From the NCBI GenBank assembly GCA_026874595.1, contig CM049320.1, positions 2,959,001-3,023,000 of the forward strand: 64,000 nt of DNA, given 5' to 3'. The notes beneath the pieces were generated by a model. That model had not been told where the DNA came from. It saw only the letters and a program-made list of their open reading frames with translations, and did no database searches. Made by a program: the position numbers and the translations under genes. This DNA is from Sipunculus nudus (Eukaryota > Annelida > Sipuncula > Golfingiida > Sipunculidae). Positions 33,768-45,234 of this stretch are shown one piece after another; the first letter of the stretch is position 1, and every line of letters begins with the position of its first letter.

Positions 33768-35979
33768 ACGATTTTGGAACTTAGCTTCTATAAAATCCAT
33801 CATTCGTTAAACCTGGTTTTAATGCCCCTTGTTCTTGAACCTGGATCTTGGAACCTGGATATCTGGATCAGCCACTGAGGTAATTAAGTGTCCGCAAGCA
33901 GGAACATACATATATAAACAAGATCGACAGGAGGTCGAATCCTTAAGATTTATTTAAAGCCAATGGTATCATTTTATTATAAGATCTAATATTTAAACCT
34001 GTTACCCGGTGATACACTATGTAGTTTCTATTGGTTGGGTTTGTCCTTTGACAAACAAACAGAAAATTTGGATTTCTTCACCGCATGCGAGCCTGCCTAA
34101 AGGGATGTTTTAGCATAATTTCTCGGAGTTATTTCTTTGCAATAAAACAGAATATTAAGGGCGCAAAAGGGTTGGGTTTTCAGGCACTGTTTTCACAAGT
34201 CAGTGTGCCCGGGAGATGTTTTTCACCGTTTTTGTATGTTCCGATAAAATGTCATATGATCAGGGAAAAGCATGATAAAAACAGAATTGTGTTTCTAAAC
34301 AGGTAAACAAGCACCATATAAGAAAGGAAATCTTATCAATATTTGTCTTATTATTTTATCTTCTTTAAAGAAATGTACGAGCAATTGGAGCTCAAAATTT
34401 GTAAATTTCTATTGAAAATAAAAAAAAAAAATTGTTGATGTGTGGAAGGGGGGAATGGGGTTAAAATTGACGCGCGCGGTGCCTGCATACCCTAACGTTT
34501 TCTTTTTATATGGCCTAATAACAATTTGAAACTTGATTGATAAACGTTTACGGATTTTCTGGCAAATAACAAAACCCACCAAGAGGATCCTTAGGATAAT
34601 TTCAGTACCTTTCAGAAAAAGTGGAATTGTGTGTGCTGTCTAAGCAGCAGATGAATGAAAGCTCATTAATATCAGTGTATCTGTGTATAGTATCCATGAC
34701 AAACCTTGTCTGCAAATTCAGATTAAACCCCATGAATATATATCACTGGGCACAGTGTTCTTCTTTAATGGCTAATTTATTGGTGATTGTTTCATACATA
34801 CTGCCTAAATCTTAAAATTATTTAAAAAGGGATTTTAAAAGGGCATTATTTAAAAAGCATTTTTAAAATATGCTAATATTAAACTTAATAAAACATCTCA
34901 AAACCTTTTTCTCTCTACAGTGTTTCTTTCGGGCCTAAAATTCTAATCTGTAATTTAAGTCAACTTTTAATCAGCTGTTTTTCATCTCAGTCTTCCCTTG
35001 ACCATCTTTATAACGCAAAATCAGAAACCGGAATTTTTCAATTAATGGGGGGGGGGGGAGGTCTTTTTCATGCTAGTAGAAAAAACTACTCGTCCAAGCC
35101 AGAATAGTTTGAATCACGCCTAAGTTATGTTCCTTGTGGTATTTGGTTACTTTCTAGACAAAAAGAAGAAAAATATATATAGCTAAAAGTGATACGTTTT
35201 GAATAGACAATAGATAGTATTAGTCAAAGATAGCCCACCAAAGCGAGCAGACTCTACCACCACCACCCACCTAAAAAACCTCCGACCTGTTAAAGCGGAT
35301 GGTACGGTATATCTATTACCGATTCCCAAACCAAGGCAAGATAAAATGCTAGTTCCTCACTTTGCACAGAACTCATCATTTACTGTGGGGATTCAATACT
35401 GATAAATAACTAAATGACCAAACCGGGAAACGGTAGGGTGGCGGGGGTCGATCAGAGGTGGCTGCATAGGTAGCAAGTATACTACAATCCAGGGCTCCAG
35501 GCAAACGCCGGGGGGTCAGATAGGAAGCAAAATATGTGGCACGATGTTTAAAATCCCAGCGTCACACTGAGGCTTTGATACAAATATATTTAATACATGT
35601 ATATCTGATATATACAATTAACGATTCGAGACAATCCCATGGTAAATGCATGCTATCTGAAGCTGTTTATTATAATTGCCGACTCCCGATAATATATACT
35701 TTAGCCGCTGAATGGCCGATATTAGTAGGATTTCTTTTACCCCATAACCCTCAGAGTTGACATACATGTGAGTTTGCGGCTTCCTGAGAGTAACAGTTTA
35801 AGAACTAGAAAGCACTCAGAGACCGCAATTCAACCTCCATGAAACAATCTGTCACCACTGAGTAGATTATGAATATTAACAACGTCTTGATCAAACACTG
35901 TTGTGTGTTATGAAGAAATTCAGCCGAGTATTCAAATGTGTGCCCGGCTTGACCAACTGAATTGTTACATTACAGTTCA

Positions 35980-36180
35980 GCTGTGCCCTCCAGAAAAAGG
36001 CGGTCTCTGGTACTATTGAATGATCGACGATCTCGCTTTGACTTTAGAATGATTAGTGCGCTGTTACGTGCCCTATTGTAATTACAATAGGGGACGTTAT
36101 TACAATAGGGGACGTACGTAACAGTGCGCTCTCAGATGTATTCGACAATTTTATCAACCTGTATTCATCTTATTTGTAAA
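35980..36180 (+). pseudogene. L1-like RT ghost, copy 1
   Basis: Aligns with the better-preserved RT fragment at 53125-53253. Only 'tactattgaa', 'ctttgactt' and the DVFDNFINLYSS end remain readable. It is interrupted by the 60-bp insertion at 36063. Recognisable only by comparison with the other copy. Confidence 0.5.
36063..36122. mobile_element. 60-bp palindromic insertion with 8-bp target duplication
   Basis: Starts GTTACGT and ends ACGTAAC. The inside is made of 'ccctattgtaat' and its inverse, the inverse occurring twice. It is flanked on both sides by AGTGCGCT (36055-36062 and 36123-36130). The paralogous site near 53200 has no insertion, and the sequence aligns across it. An 8-bp duplication fits hAT-like insertion. 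It encodes nothing. Confidence 0.8.
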
Positions 36181-36929
36181 TCTAATGGTCTGGTTTTGAT
36201 CACATTTGTCTGTCTTCTGTGCTGTAATTTGCTTATATGGATATATGCACTTATATCCAAAAACGTTTTTCTGCTATTAAGTACGTAAACTGGATTGTGG
36301 CTATGCATTTTTCATCCCGTTCATTGATTCATTCAGCTCTATCAGCCGTTTTACAGAACCAGCTGTGCGAGTCATATTACTGTACAGAGTAAACCCTGAA
36401 TATATGGCAGCGCCTGTCAGCATAACGTTGGGTGATTTAAATCATTTATTAATTTCAAAGGTTTCAATCTTTTGTCATGATAATATATAAAAATACGTAA
36501 TGCCCAGCAAGTAAATGTTGCCCTCTTATCGAGGTCGCTAAGATCCAATAAAAACTGTATTATTCAAACATTAATGACTTAGTTTTACTAAAATTATATT
36601 TTGTTAACTTAGATTATATTTTTACCTTTATTTCTGTTTTTCTAGTCCACTTTTCACGTTTTGACAATTATATGTAAATATACCATATTGATCTATATAT
36701 GCAGACCTTTATGAATAATTACACACATACACAACCCATTTATTTATAACCCAGCTATGTTTTGCCCACGTGAACAGCGGTGACTTCTACATGAATATAT
36801 GCGAGCGATTATCTTTGTGTCTGGGCACTGCGGAATGTTATGACAAATATAATTCTAACTTAGTCACTTTTGCTTTGAACAGTATGTGTTTTGACCTACT
36901 ATAACATGGGTACCACAAAGCGGAGAATC

Positions 36930-38372
36930 CCCTCGCACGGGAGCATCATCAAACTGGGAATTGGAGCTTTAATAGACTGGGAACGGGAGCATGATTAGAC
37001 TGGGCACGGAAACATCTTTAGACCAGTCACGGGAGCATCATTATACTAGGCACGAGAACATCGTGAGACTGGGAACAGGAGCATCTTAAGACTGGGCATG
37101 GGAACATCAGTAGACTGAGCACTGGAACATCTTAAGACTGTGCACGGAAGCATCCTTAGATTTTGCTCTGGACTATCAGTAGACTGGGCATGGGAGCATA
37201 TTTAGACTGGGAAGGGGAGTATCATTAGACTCGGTATGGGAGCTTTATTAGACTGGGCTCGCAACATTATTAGACTGGGCACGGGAACATCATTTGACAG
37301 GGCACTGGAGCATCATTGACAGGGCACGGGAGCTTATTAGACTGGGCATGTGAGCTTTATTAGACCGGGTACGGGAGCATCAGTAGACTGGTCACGGGAG
37401 CATTATTATACTAGCACGGGAACATCATTAGCCTGGGCAGGGAGCATCAGTAGACTAGGCATGGGAGCATCTTTAAACTGATTAGGGGATCATCATTAGA
37501 CTGGTCACAGGAGTATCTTAGGATTGGGAACTGATGCATCAGTGGACTGGGCATGGAAACGTCTTAAGACTGGGTAGGAGAGCATCATTAGATTGAGCAC
37601 TAGAGCATTAGTAGACTATAACGAGAGCATCTTTAGACAAGGTAGGGGAGCATCATTATAATGGCACGGGAACATCCTGAGACTGGGCAGGGAAGCATCA
37701 ATAGACAGGGCATGGGAGCTTAATAAGACTAGGCACGGAAACATCAGTAGACTGGGCACTGGAACATCATTATACTGACACATGGGCATCTTTGGATTGG
37801 GCATTGGAGGATCAGAAGACTGGGGATGGGAGCATCTTTAGACTGGTTGGGGAGCATCATTAGACTGGGCACAGAAGCATCGTTATACTGGGCACGGGAA
37901 CATCTATAGACTGGGCACGGGAACATTATTAGACTGGACACGGGAGCATCATAAGACTGGGAACGGGAGTTTTATTTGACTGAGTTTGAGAGCATCATTA
38001 GACTGGACACGGGAACATCTATTGACTGTACACGGGAACATCATTAGGCTGGGCACGGGAACATCATTAGACTGGACACCGGAACATTATTAGACTCGAC
38101 ACGGGAGCATCATTAGACTGGGTACGGGAATTTTATTTGACTTGGTTTGAGGGCATCACTAGACTGGACACGGGAACATCATTAGACTGGGCACGGGAAC
38201 ATCGATAGACTGGACACGGGAACATTATTAGACTGGGCACGGGAGCATCATAAGACTTGGTACGGGAGTTTTATTTGACTGGGATTTAGGGCATCATTAG
38301 ACTGGACACGGGAGCTTTATAAGCCTTGGTACTGGAGCCTTTTTAGACTGGGCACGGGAGCTTTTTTAGACT
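36930..38372. repeat. 23-bp minisatellite array 1 (left part)
   Basis: About 60 diverged units. The unit reads GGGCACGGGAGC then ATCATTAGACT, with frequent variants (aacatc, tttatt, cagtag). Because 23 is not a multiple of three, translations cycle through frames, so the apparent ORFs (37616-37941 minus) are artefacts. The array continues after the LTR insertion at 39106. Confidence 0.96.
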
Positions 38373-39105
38373 TGTTGCATGGACGTCACCCGGACATCGG
38401 AGGATGGCGCCACGAAGTGGTGTGGCCGCCCCCGTTTCCACGCTTATGGATCCACCCCGCTATCAGTGACTACTGACGCGCTTTGAGAAACATAAAAACT
38501 ATTCTTGGACCATTCAGTACTGGTTTTGCAGTTCTGCCGGCGCTATCGTTTCTCTCAAGCAAAACCACAAACTTCTGCGGTTTCCACCCATTGTTGAAAG
38601 CCTATAAAACGAACTCGCCTGCAGTACGAGGCGGGACTATTGACTTTGCTACGCCACGTTGCTGTTATCCCCGGGGACCGTGACCGTGGGCTCTTGGTCC
38701 CCAAGCCCACGGAATGCCATGAACCACGCCATCAACTTTATTATTTAGGAAGAGGAGAGACTTTATGTTTGTTTGGTGCCACATGGATTAATACAGGACT
38801 TCAGTTTTGTGTATGCCCGAATTATGTGTTGATGATGGACTTCAGTTTCTCGTATACCGGATTCAGTTAAGTATTTCGTTACAGTTCGTTATTTAGAGAC
38901 TCTGTTTTCGTCAGAGACTTGGTTATAAATTACGTTATGTATTGACTATTATATTATTTGTGTACGATTGTAAATATTGTAATATAGGAATATAGTACTG
39001 TTTTTGCACCCATATTTTGGTTACGTATTCATTTGAAGAGACCGTGTCTGAGCATATGTGTTACGGTTCGGCCTGAGTTGTTTGGTGTGAAAAGGGACCG
39101 TAACA
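38373..39105 (+). mobile_element. Solo LTR, 733 bp
   Basis: Begins TGTTGCATGG and ends ACCGTAACA, giving the TG...CA termini and short inverted TGTTrC/GyAACA ends of an LTR. It is flanked by GACT on both sides (38369-38372 and 39106-39109), a 4-bp target duplication, and drops cleanly into the minisatellite. A TATA-like 'cctataaaacg' lies at about 38600. No internal coding region is present, so it is the product of LTR-LTR recombination. 4-bp duplications occur in Gypsy-type elements, but the family is not determined. Orientation is taken from the TATA position and is tentative. Confidence 0.85.
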
Positions 39106-39180
39106 GACTGGACACGGGAAGTTTATCAGACTGGGCACGGTAGCTTCATTAGACAGGATACTGTAGTATGATAAGACGGG
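39106..39180. repeat. Minisatellite array 1 (right part)
   Basis: About three further units after the solo LTR, followed by the duplicated exit sequence 'gataagac'. Confidence 0.9.
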
Positions 39181-39200
39181 ATGTATTCAACAGTGTGAAA

Positions 39201-40155
39201 ACTCAGTAGTGCAGTTCAGTAAAAATTGATCTTTGACCTTGGTGCCTTAAAATCGATTACGTTCTCCCAACTCTTGGAAGACACGGTTTCCCAATCAAAA
39301 TGGAGCTCTGAATTAGATAAGACAGTATAAAAACTGTAGGCGGTTAACTCCACCAAAACAATTAAATTGTTTAAAATTGTGTTTTGAGTATTCTTTGCCT
39401 CTGAGTATTTAGACCCCCGTGTCCTTGTGTCTGATAGCAGTGTCCGTATGACAACACTTCTCTGGACTTGCAGGGTCCGATTTGTTCTCTGCTCATGATT
39501 AGATGGGCGGTAGGGCGGTAAGAACAAGCACAATTTTCCCTTTTTTTTTGTGGCCAAAACAAGGGCAGGTGAATCCAGTCCACCATTTTACATGAAGCAC
39601 TACATAATGCAAGGATCATATAGACAGTTATTCAACTTGATTGAACAATCTGAAGGAACTGATGTTTATTTGTGTTTTTTACAAAGGGACCCATGGGTCA
39701 CGGCGCTCAGCTGTTATATACGATCACAAAATATGATTTTGAAGAGGGGGTAGGGAGATGCTGGTTTTGTATGGTAATATAGGTTGCATTATGAGTTGAC
39801 GGTGTTTAACTCAAATCATTTAAGATTTTGAAAAAAATCCTTGGAGATAGGGAAGAGGATTGATATCATTTATATTATTTACATTTGGAAATGGTGTGCT
39901 ATTGTCACACGGGTTTTGACTTGGCTTTATAATTCATCTACATTGCAGAAAAAGTATTTAAAACAAGGGATCCATGGGTCACGGCGCTCAGCTGAAGTTT
40001 GAAATTTTTGCAAATGCAAAATATGCAAATATTCTATTGTAAGGTTTTTCATATATACAAGCATATGAGAAGCTAAGAGGAAAGGGTCCCTCCTACTTGG
40101 TTATATTAAAGTTCTAAATATATTATTGCAAAACTAATATTCTGACACGACTGTC
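39201..40155. other. Unassigned; contains a repeated 'catgggtcacggcgctcagc' word
   Basis: The 20-base word occurs at about 39691 and 39972, in similar contexts ('aaagggac' and 'aagggat'), about 281 bp apart. The stretch 39298-39365, starting 'atggagctctgaattagat', recurs at about 59352. No coding evidence. Confidence 0.65.
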
Positions 40156-41183
40156 ATGAAGGAATTATCATACCCTACTCAAAAAATCGCTGAACTTTCC
40201 TTTAACACAGGAAAACTACCTACCCTATGGAAAAAGGCAAATGTCAAACCTATCTTTAAAAGTGGTGATCCTAAACAACCAGTAAACTACAGACCCATAT
40301 CACAAACAAGCTGTATATGTAAAATAATAGAGAAAATTATATTTGCCAGAATGCTTAACTTCTTTAAAGAAAACAGAATTATACCAGCATACCAATCGCG
40401 ATTTTTACCTGCAGTGTATCAATTAACAGACTTGTACAATACTATCACCTACGATTTAGACAATGGAAAAGAAGGAATAGAAATCTTTCTAGATATGAGT
40501 AAGGCTTTTGATAAAGTCTGGACAGAGGGCCTTCTCAGTAAGCTACTCTCAGCAGGAATAACAGGTAAACTGTTATTGGTTATACAACTATTTAACAAAT
40601 AGACAACAACGAGTTATTATAGAAAATCCGCCCTCGGATTAGAATTTCTACGGACTGTACTCTCTTCCACCTCCACATAGTAACATATACGAAACCAGAT
40701 TTGTAATACACATCCTAACTCCAATACAAGCAAGAACTGATTTATATTTCAACTCTTTTCTCCCAACATCAATCAGATTATGGAACCAAATGGATCTTGA
40801 TAAGAAAGCTTGCTTAACAAGTGCTTCATTAAACTACCAATTGAAAATATCAGCTCTGAGAACTTAAACCTAGGTACTACAACTCAGGAACCAGAAAATC
40901 ACAAATAATCCATGCACGCATGAGAATAAAATGTATTTATCTAAATTATCACATGTACACTAGACATAATAGCGACGACAAAAATGTCAATGTGGCCACC
41001 CATCAGAGATCCCAACCACTACCTACTGCCATGCCACCTCTATAACTCCACTAGGAAAACATACTTACCTAGTGATACCCAATTAAAAGTTCTCCTTTTT
41101 GCGACCCAAAAATAGATGACAAATCAAACAAGGAAATATTCGAATCGGTAGCAAACTTTATTGAAAACTCAAACAGAGTCTAA
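40156..41183 (+). pseudogene. CR1/Jockey-like LINE polymerase, internally deleted
   Basis: The first 148 codons give RT blocks: LPTLWKKANVKPIFKSGD, NYRPIS, IIEKIIFARM, FLDMSKAFDKVW and LLSKLLSAGITG. The frame then shifts near 40585 and continues with YLTNRQQRVIIENPPSD. The RT active-site region (FADD-type block) is missing, and the sequence jumps to late C-terminal blocks: RTDLYFNSFLPTSIRLWNQ (about 40736-40792), IIHARMRIKCIYLN, a KCQCG knuckle (about 40983), HYLLPCHLYNSTRKTY and IFESVANFIENSNRV, stopping at 41181-41183. This order is typical of CR1/Jockey-group LINEs in invertebrates. The deletion and frameshifts make it dead. Confidence 0.85.
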
Positions 41184-41439
41184 AATAAAATAATTTGACG
41201 TTCCTGACGAACTCATCTCACACCCATCAAAACTCTCTCTCTCCTCTCAACTGGCACCTTACACTTTCCAAATCACAACTAAAAACATAGGCATTATGCT
41301 ATCCACATCTTCCATGATACTTCAGTCATCAATATGTTAACATCACACCCCTCCTGCCATGCATCAGAAAATTATCACTTTAGAATTAAGAAGCGAGCTT
41401 CATATGCTTTAAGTAGCTTGCGCTCAATCTATTGATACA

Positions 41440-41471
41440 TGTTTATATATATATATATTTATATTTCAGAG

Positions 41472-41501
<30 letters not shown>
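41440..41501. repeat. (TA)n microsatellite
   Basis: Two TA tracts separated by 'tttatatttcagagt'. Confidence 0.95.
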
Positions 41502-41506
<5 letters not shown>

Positions 41507-42379
41507 CTTAGATAGGGTACCAAATGAATGTACTTACTATGTATTGTGTCAATAAATAATTCAAACAAACTGTCATGAAGAAAAACAGTAAAAGTTTTGA
41601 GATACTGTGATGCATATGAAAAATTTAGTGATGGACAGGCAAGTGGACAGAATGGACTAATACCTTTAATCACTTTTAAGGGTATAATGCATTTAAGTTT
41701 ATATTTAAGCCTATATTTTATAGCATATAAACTTTTTCCATTAACAGTTTTTATCAGATTCATTTTTTTTTATTTACAAGTTTTATTCTAAGTTGCAATC
41801 ATTATTTATCCAGAGTGTAGCTCATATCAGGTCATATTATGCATACACATATATTTTATTATTTTTAAAACACAAATGTTTAAACTGAATTTAAAAGAAA
41901 ATAATGCCACAACATGGCATCTTCAAGATTATTCCTTGAATCACTATCAAAAAGTTTTGTACATTAGAGCTCTCAGTACATGCTTAATTTTATTCACTGA
42001 TATAAAAGATTCAGTAAATCCAATAAAATAAAACCATCTTTTCAAATAAAGTATACACACTGTTAGTTGAATGAGGTACAAACAACATCATTGTGCTAAT
42101 TACTATCTCAGCTATATTTTTTACTGGAATTAATAGTCAATTTCACACCTGGTAAAGTTGTTACTCTCCTGAAGTAAAGAATAACTTATCTGATGAACAT
42201 TCACACTTTCATCTAGCAATACACCACTTTGTGGACACAATTAAATGTGCACTTTAGTCATTGTAACCCTGGCTAGTTCAATACAAAATCAAAATGTAGG
42301 ACAGCCTAGAATAAGAATGAATGAAATACAGGGCTGTACTACTAGGTGGGCCTGATGTAAACAACACTAGACATGGTGA
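41502..42379. other. Unassigned noncoding sequence
   Basis: AT-rich with no domain-bearing frame. Confidence 0.6.
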
Positions 42380-43105
42380 ATGAAAACTTGAATAAAAGCT
42401 TCTCTTTTCAATCAATTCCTTTGAAATTTCAGATTTTAAAAGATTAAATCCTTATGTATATATGCTGTGAAAATTAAATCAACAGTGCTTATACAGAGGG
42501 AAAACGTGCAGTAGCCAAAGTTGGACAAAATTTAAGGTATTGATTTTTTATTTATGCTAATAACTTTAAAAAATTGCAAAATTCAGATCTAATTTTGGGT
42601 TAACAATTGAATCTTGATTAACTAAAGTTATATCCCTGAAAAAAAGTCTCCAGCTTCAGCAATTCTCATATAAAGTGAGTAAATATATTTCATGATTTTT
42701 TAAAAATTGCATTATATTTGGACCCATTACTTCAAAACAGTACTCAATACTGACACAATTTTTGGTACGTTAAGAGAAAATGTATGGAAGAATATGAATA
42801 CTAAATATAATAGAAAAACAGACCAGTGGTTTTGATATTAGACATCCTTGAAATGTAACAATGGCGTTTTTTATGGAAAACGGAGGTTTCTCCTTAATAT
42901 TTCAAAGGAACTAAGCCCCAGTGACCCAATTTACGGAATGATAGGAGATTTTTTGGACATCTAACTGTATGCAAAATTTTTGATTCATAGGTCCAACGGT
43001 TTCAAAACGGACGGACGGCCGGATGGCCGGACGGACGGACGGACAAAGGACAAAGGACCACGACTATAGCTCAGATGACTTATAGTCAGCTGAGCTAAAA
43101 AATTA
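42380..43105 (+). repeat. Dispersed repeat family I, copy 1, with 'cagctgagctaaaaa' tail
   Basis: Collinear with 44555-45110 (shared 'aattaaatcaacagtgctta', 'gaagttatatccct/aaagttatatccct', 'catctaactgtatgc'). It ends in a GGACGG-rich stretch (about 43008-43036) and a tail 'gactatagctcagatgac' plus 'cagctgagctaaaaa' that can fold back on itself (gactata/tatagtc and agctcag/ctgagct). A related tail lies at 48100-48115. Noncoding and typical of non-autonomous molluscan repeats. Confidence 0.8.
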
Positions 43106-44554
43106 TTAGTCATGTTAATTATGCTTTTTTACAAATGAGTTAACTGTTGTTCAATTATTACAGGTTATCCTTACCCAGGAGTAGCACTAGCACAAATAAT
43201 ATAAGAGTTTAACTATTTTATTAAAAATTAACATAAATTATTGTGCCAAATATAATTTTAACTAAAATAATATCAGTATCAACGGAAAAGAGTTTTTAAA
43301 TAATATAATTTAAATAAATGTTATTAAAATAATGTTATAAAATGAATTCATGAATGCATTCATGAAAACATTATGAACGTATTTGCATTCGTATTCAAAT
43401 ACTTTCTTTCTACCTGTATCCGTATTCATTTGCATGATATTATGGAGCATTCATATTCGCATTCAAATACATATGCAAAGTATTCACACCATGTCTAGTA
43501 TTTATTCAGTTTCAGTTGTTGAGAATCCAGAATATACAAATTTCACACATTTAAATAAAGATCATAATTACCTGAATTCATGGCTTTAATTTATATTTAA
43601 AAAAATTACTATACTCACTCTAAATTACATTCACATCAAGTTTTACAGACTAGACATAGCAAGAGTCTTATGAAAATTATAAACATTAAAGAAATCATAA
43701 AGAAAACTTGTCTAAGATCTGAAGTTTTATCATATTTGAATAGTTTTATTTTTTAAAACATGTATCAGAATAAAATTCAAAGTAATCTCAGCTCTGAAAA
43801 AAAATATATGTGTAAAAATAACCCAAGGATAAGAAACCCCTATGAATTATACAAGGAGCAAACTAGAGATTAATTTTATTAACTGAATTAATGGAACCGG
43901 TAATATAAATTTTGATTATATACATAGTATCACGTGACAGCTAATACAGCCTCGAGTCTTAATGTCATTTGTGAAACATATTTACACCTTTAATCAGTAC
44001 TTGTCTGAGTAAAATTTAAAAATGTTGACATATATTTTTTTAAATTTTGCAATAAAAAAGTATCAACAAGCTGATACACTTGGAAAAGACCTTGAAATTT
44101 AGATTAATATTATCAACTGCATCTTTATCTATCATTAATTTGCCTCATATAATCCCTAATAGTACAGATCAATATAATTTATTTTTTAATATAAAAATGG
44201 AAATGAAAAAAAACCCATAGGTGACTGCATGGTGTTATTTCGAATACACTGTCATCCATCCATACAAGATCCATACATCATCAATAATTGCAAAGTAATT
44301 CCCTGTCCTTCATTAACTATCAAATTCCTTTTCGATAAATGTTTCTGAAAGTTTTTATTATAAACCAATAAAAATTTATTTAATTATTGTTCATTGTTAG
44401 GTTGGTGGTCTTAACATTTACTAGATGAGTTGGGTTGGACACCTGGACCGTGAGCTGGCTGGCTGTCCAGCATATGCCCCGCTTCAAGTGTGTATAATTA
44501 ACCTTAAAGGTCAATAAGGGGAGATATCTAGTATAGCCTAGGTGTGACATGGTC
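43106..44554. other. Unassigned AT-rich sequence
   Basis: No recognisable gene. 43330-43490 is enriched in 'attca' and 'gcattca' words but not a clean tandem array. Confidence 0.6.
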
Positions 44555-45110
44555 TCATGAAAACTCAAATAAGCGCTACAGTTTTTGGTCAATTCCTTTC
44601 CAATTTCAGAATTTAAAAGCTGAAATAATATGTGTGCATGATATGAAAATTAAATCAACAGTGCTTACAGGGAAAAAACGTATAAAATTTGAAAAATTCA
44701 GATCTAATTTTCGGTATACAATTGGATCTTGATTAAATGAAGTTATATCCCTGATAAAAAGTCTCTAGCATCAGCAATTCTTATGTTAAGTGAGTAAATA
44801 TATTTCCTGATTTTTTACAAGGTGCATTATGTTGGGGCCCGTAACATCATTAAATTACGCAATACTGACCTAATTTCTGGTATGTTTATAGGAAATGTAT
44901 AGAAAAATAGGCATACTAAATATGATAAAAAAACAGATAAGTTTTTTTTTATATTAGGCAGCTCTGAAGTATGACAATGGGGTTTTAATGGAAAATTGAG
45001 GTATTTCCTTAATATCTCGAAGGAACGAATTATGTATAACCAATTTTCGTTATGGTAGGGTTTTTTGGGACATCTAACTGTATGCCAAATTTTGGATTCG
45101 TAAGTTAAAA
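44555..45110 (+). repeat. Dispersed repeat family I, copy 2
   Basis: Diverged copy of 42400-43000 in the same orientation, lacking the GGACGG-rich end. Confidence 0.8.
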
Positions 45111-45234
45111 TGGTAAAATGGTTAACATAGGCATTTTACTGTTTATTTGTTTAAAGTTATGTTTGTTCTTAATATAACTCATGGTATTGATGTAAACAAT
45201 ACATTTTATTGAGTTAATAAGTCACGGTTGATAA

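Larger units (their letters stand above)
33880..39200 (+). repeat. Older duplicated block, copy 1
   Basis: Diverged but collinear with 51770-57330. Matching landmarks include 'gcgagcctgcc' (34087 versus 51966), 'ttttctggcaaataacaa' (34556 versus 52082), 'tatctgatatatacaatt' (35602 versus 52972), 'attcagccga' (35919 versus 53046), 'tgggcactgcggaatgtta' (36822 versus 53922), the 23-bp minisatellite, and the exit 'gataagac' (39170 versus 57308). Divergence is far greater than in duplications 1 and 2. It contains an L1-like RT ghost, a 60-bp insertion and a solo LTR. Confidence 0.85.

Noticed and set aside
33540-33803. Tyr-Ile-rich open frame
   Set aside because: Translation of TA microsatellites.
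37616-37941. Proline/serine-rich repeat proteins on the minus strand
   Set aside because: A translation of the 23-bp minisatellite; the frame rotates with each unit.
36930-38372. CRISPR-like regular array
   Set aside because: The 23-bp units are contiguous and diverged, with no unique spacers. This is a eukaryotic minisatellite.
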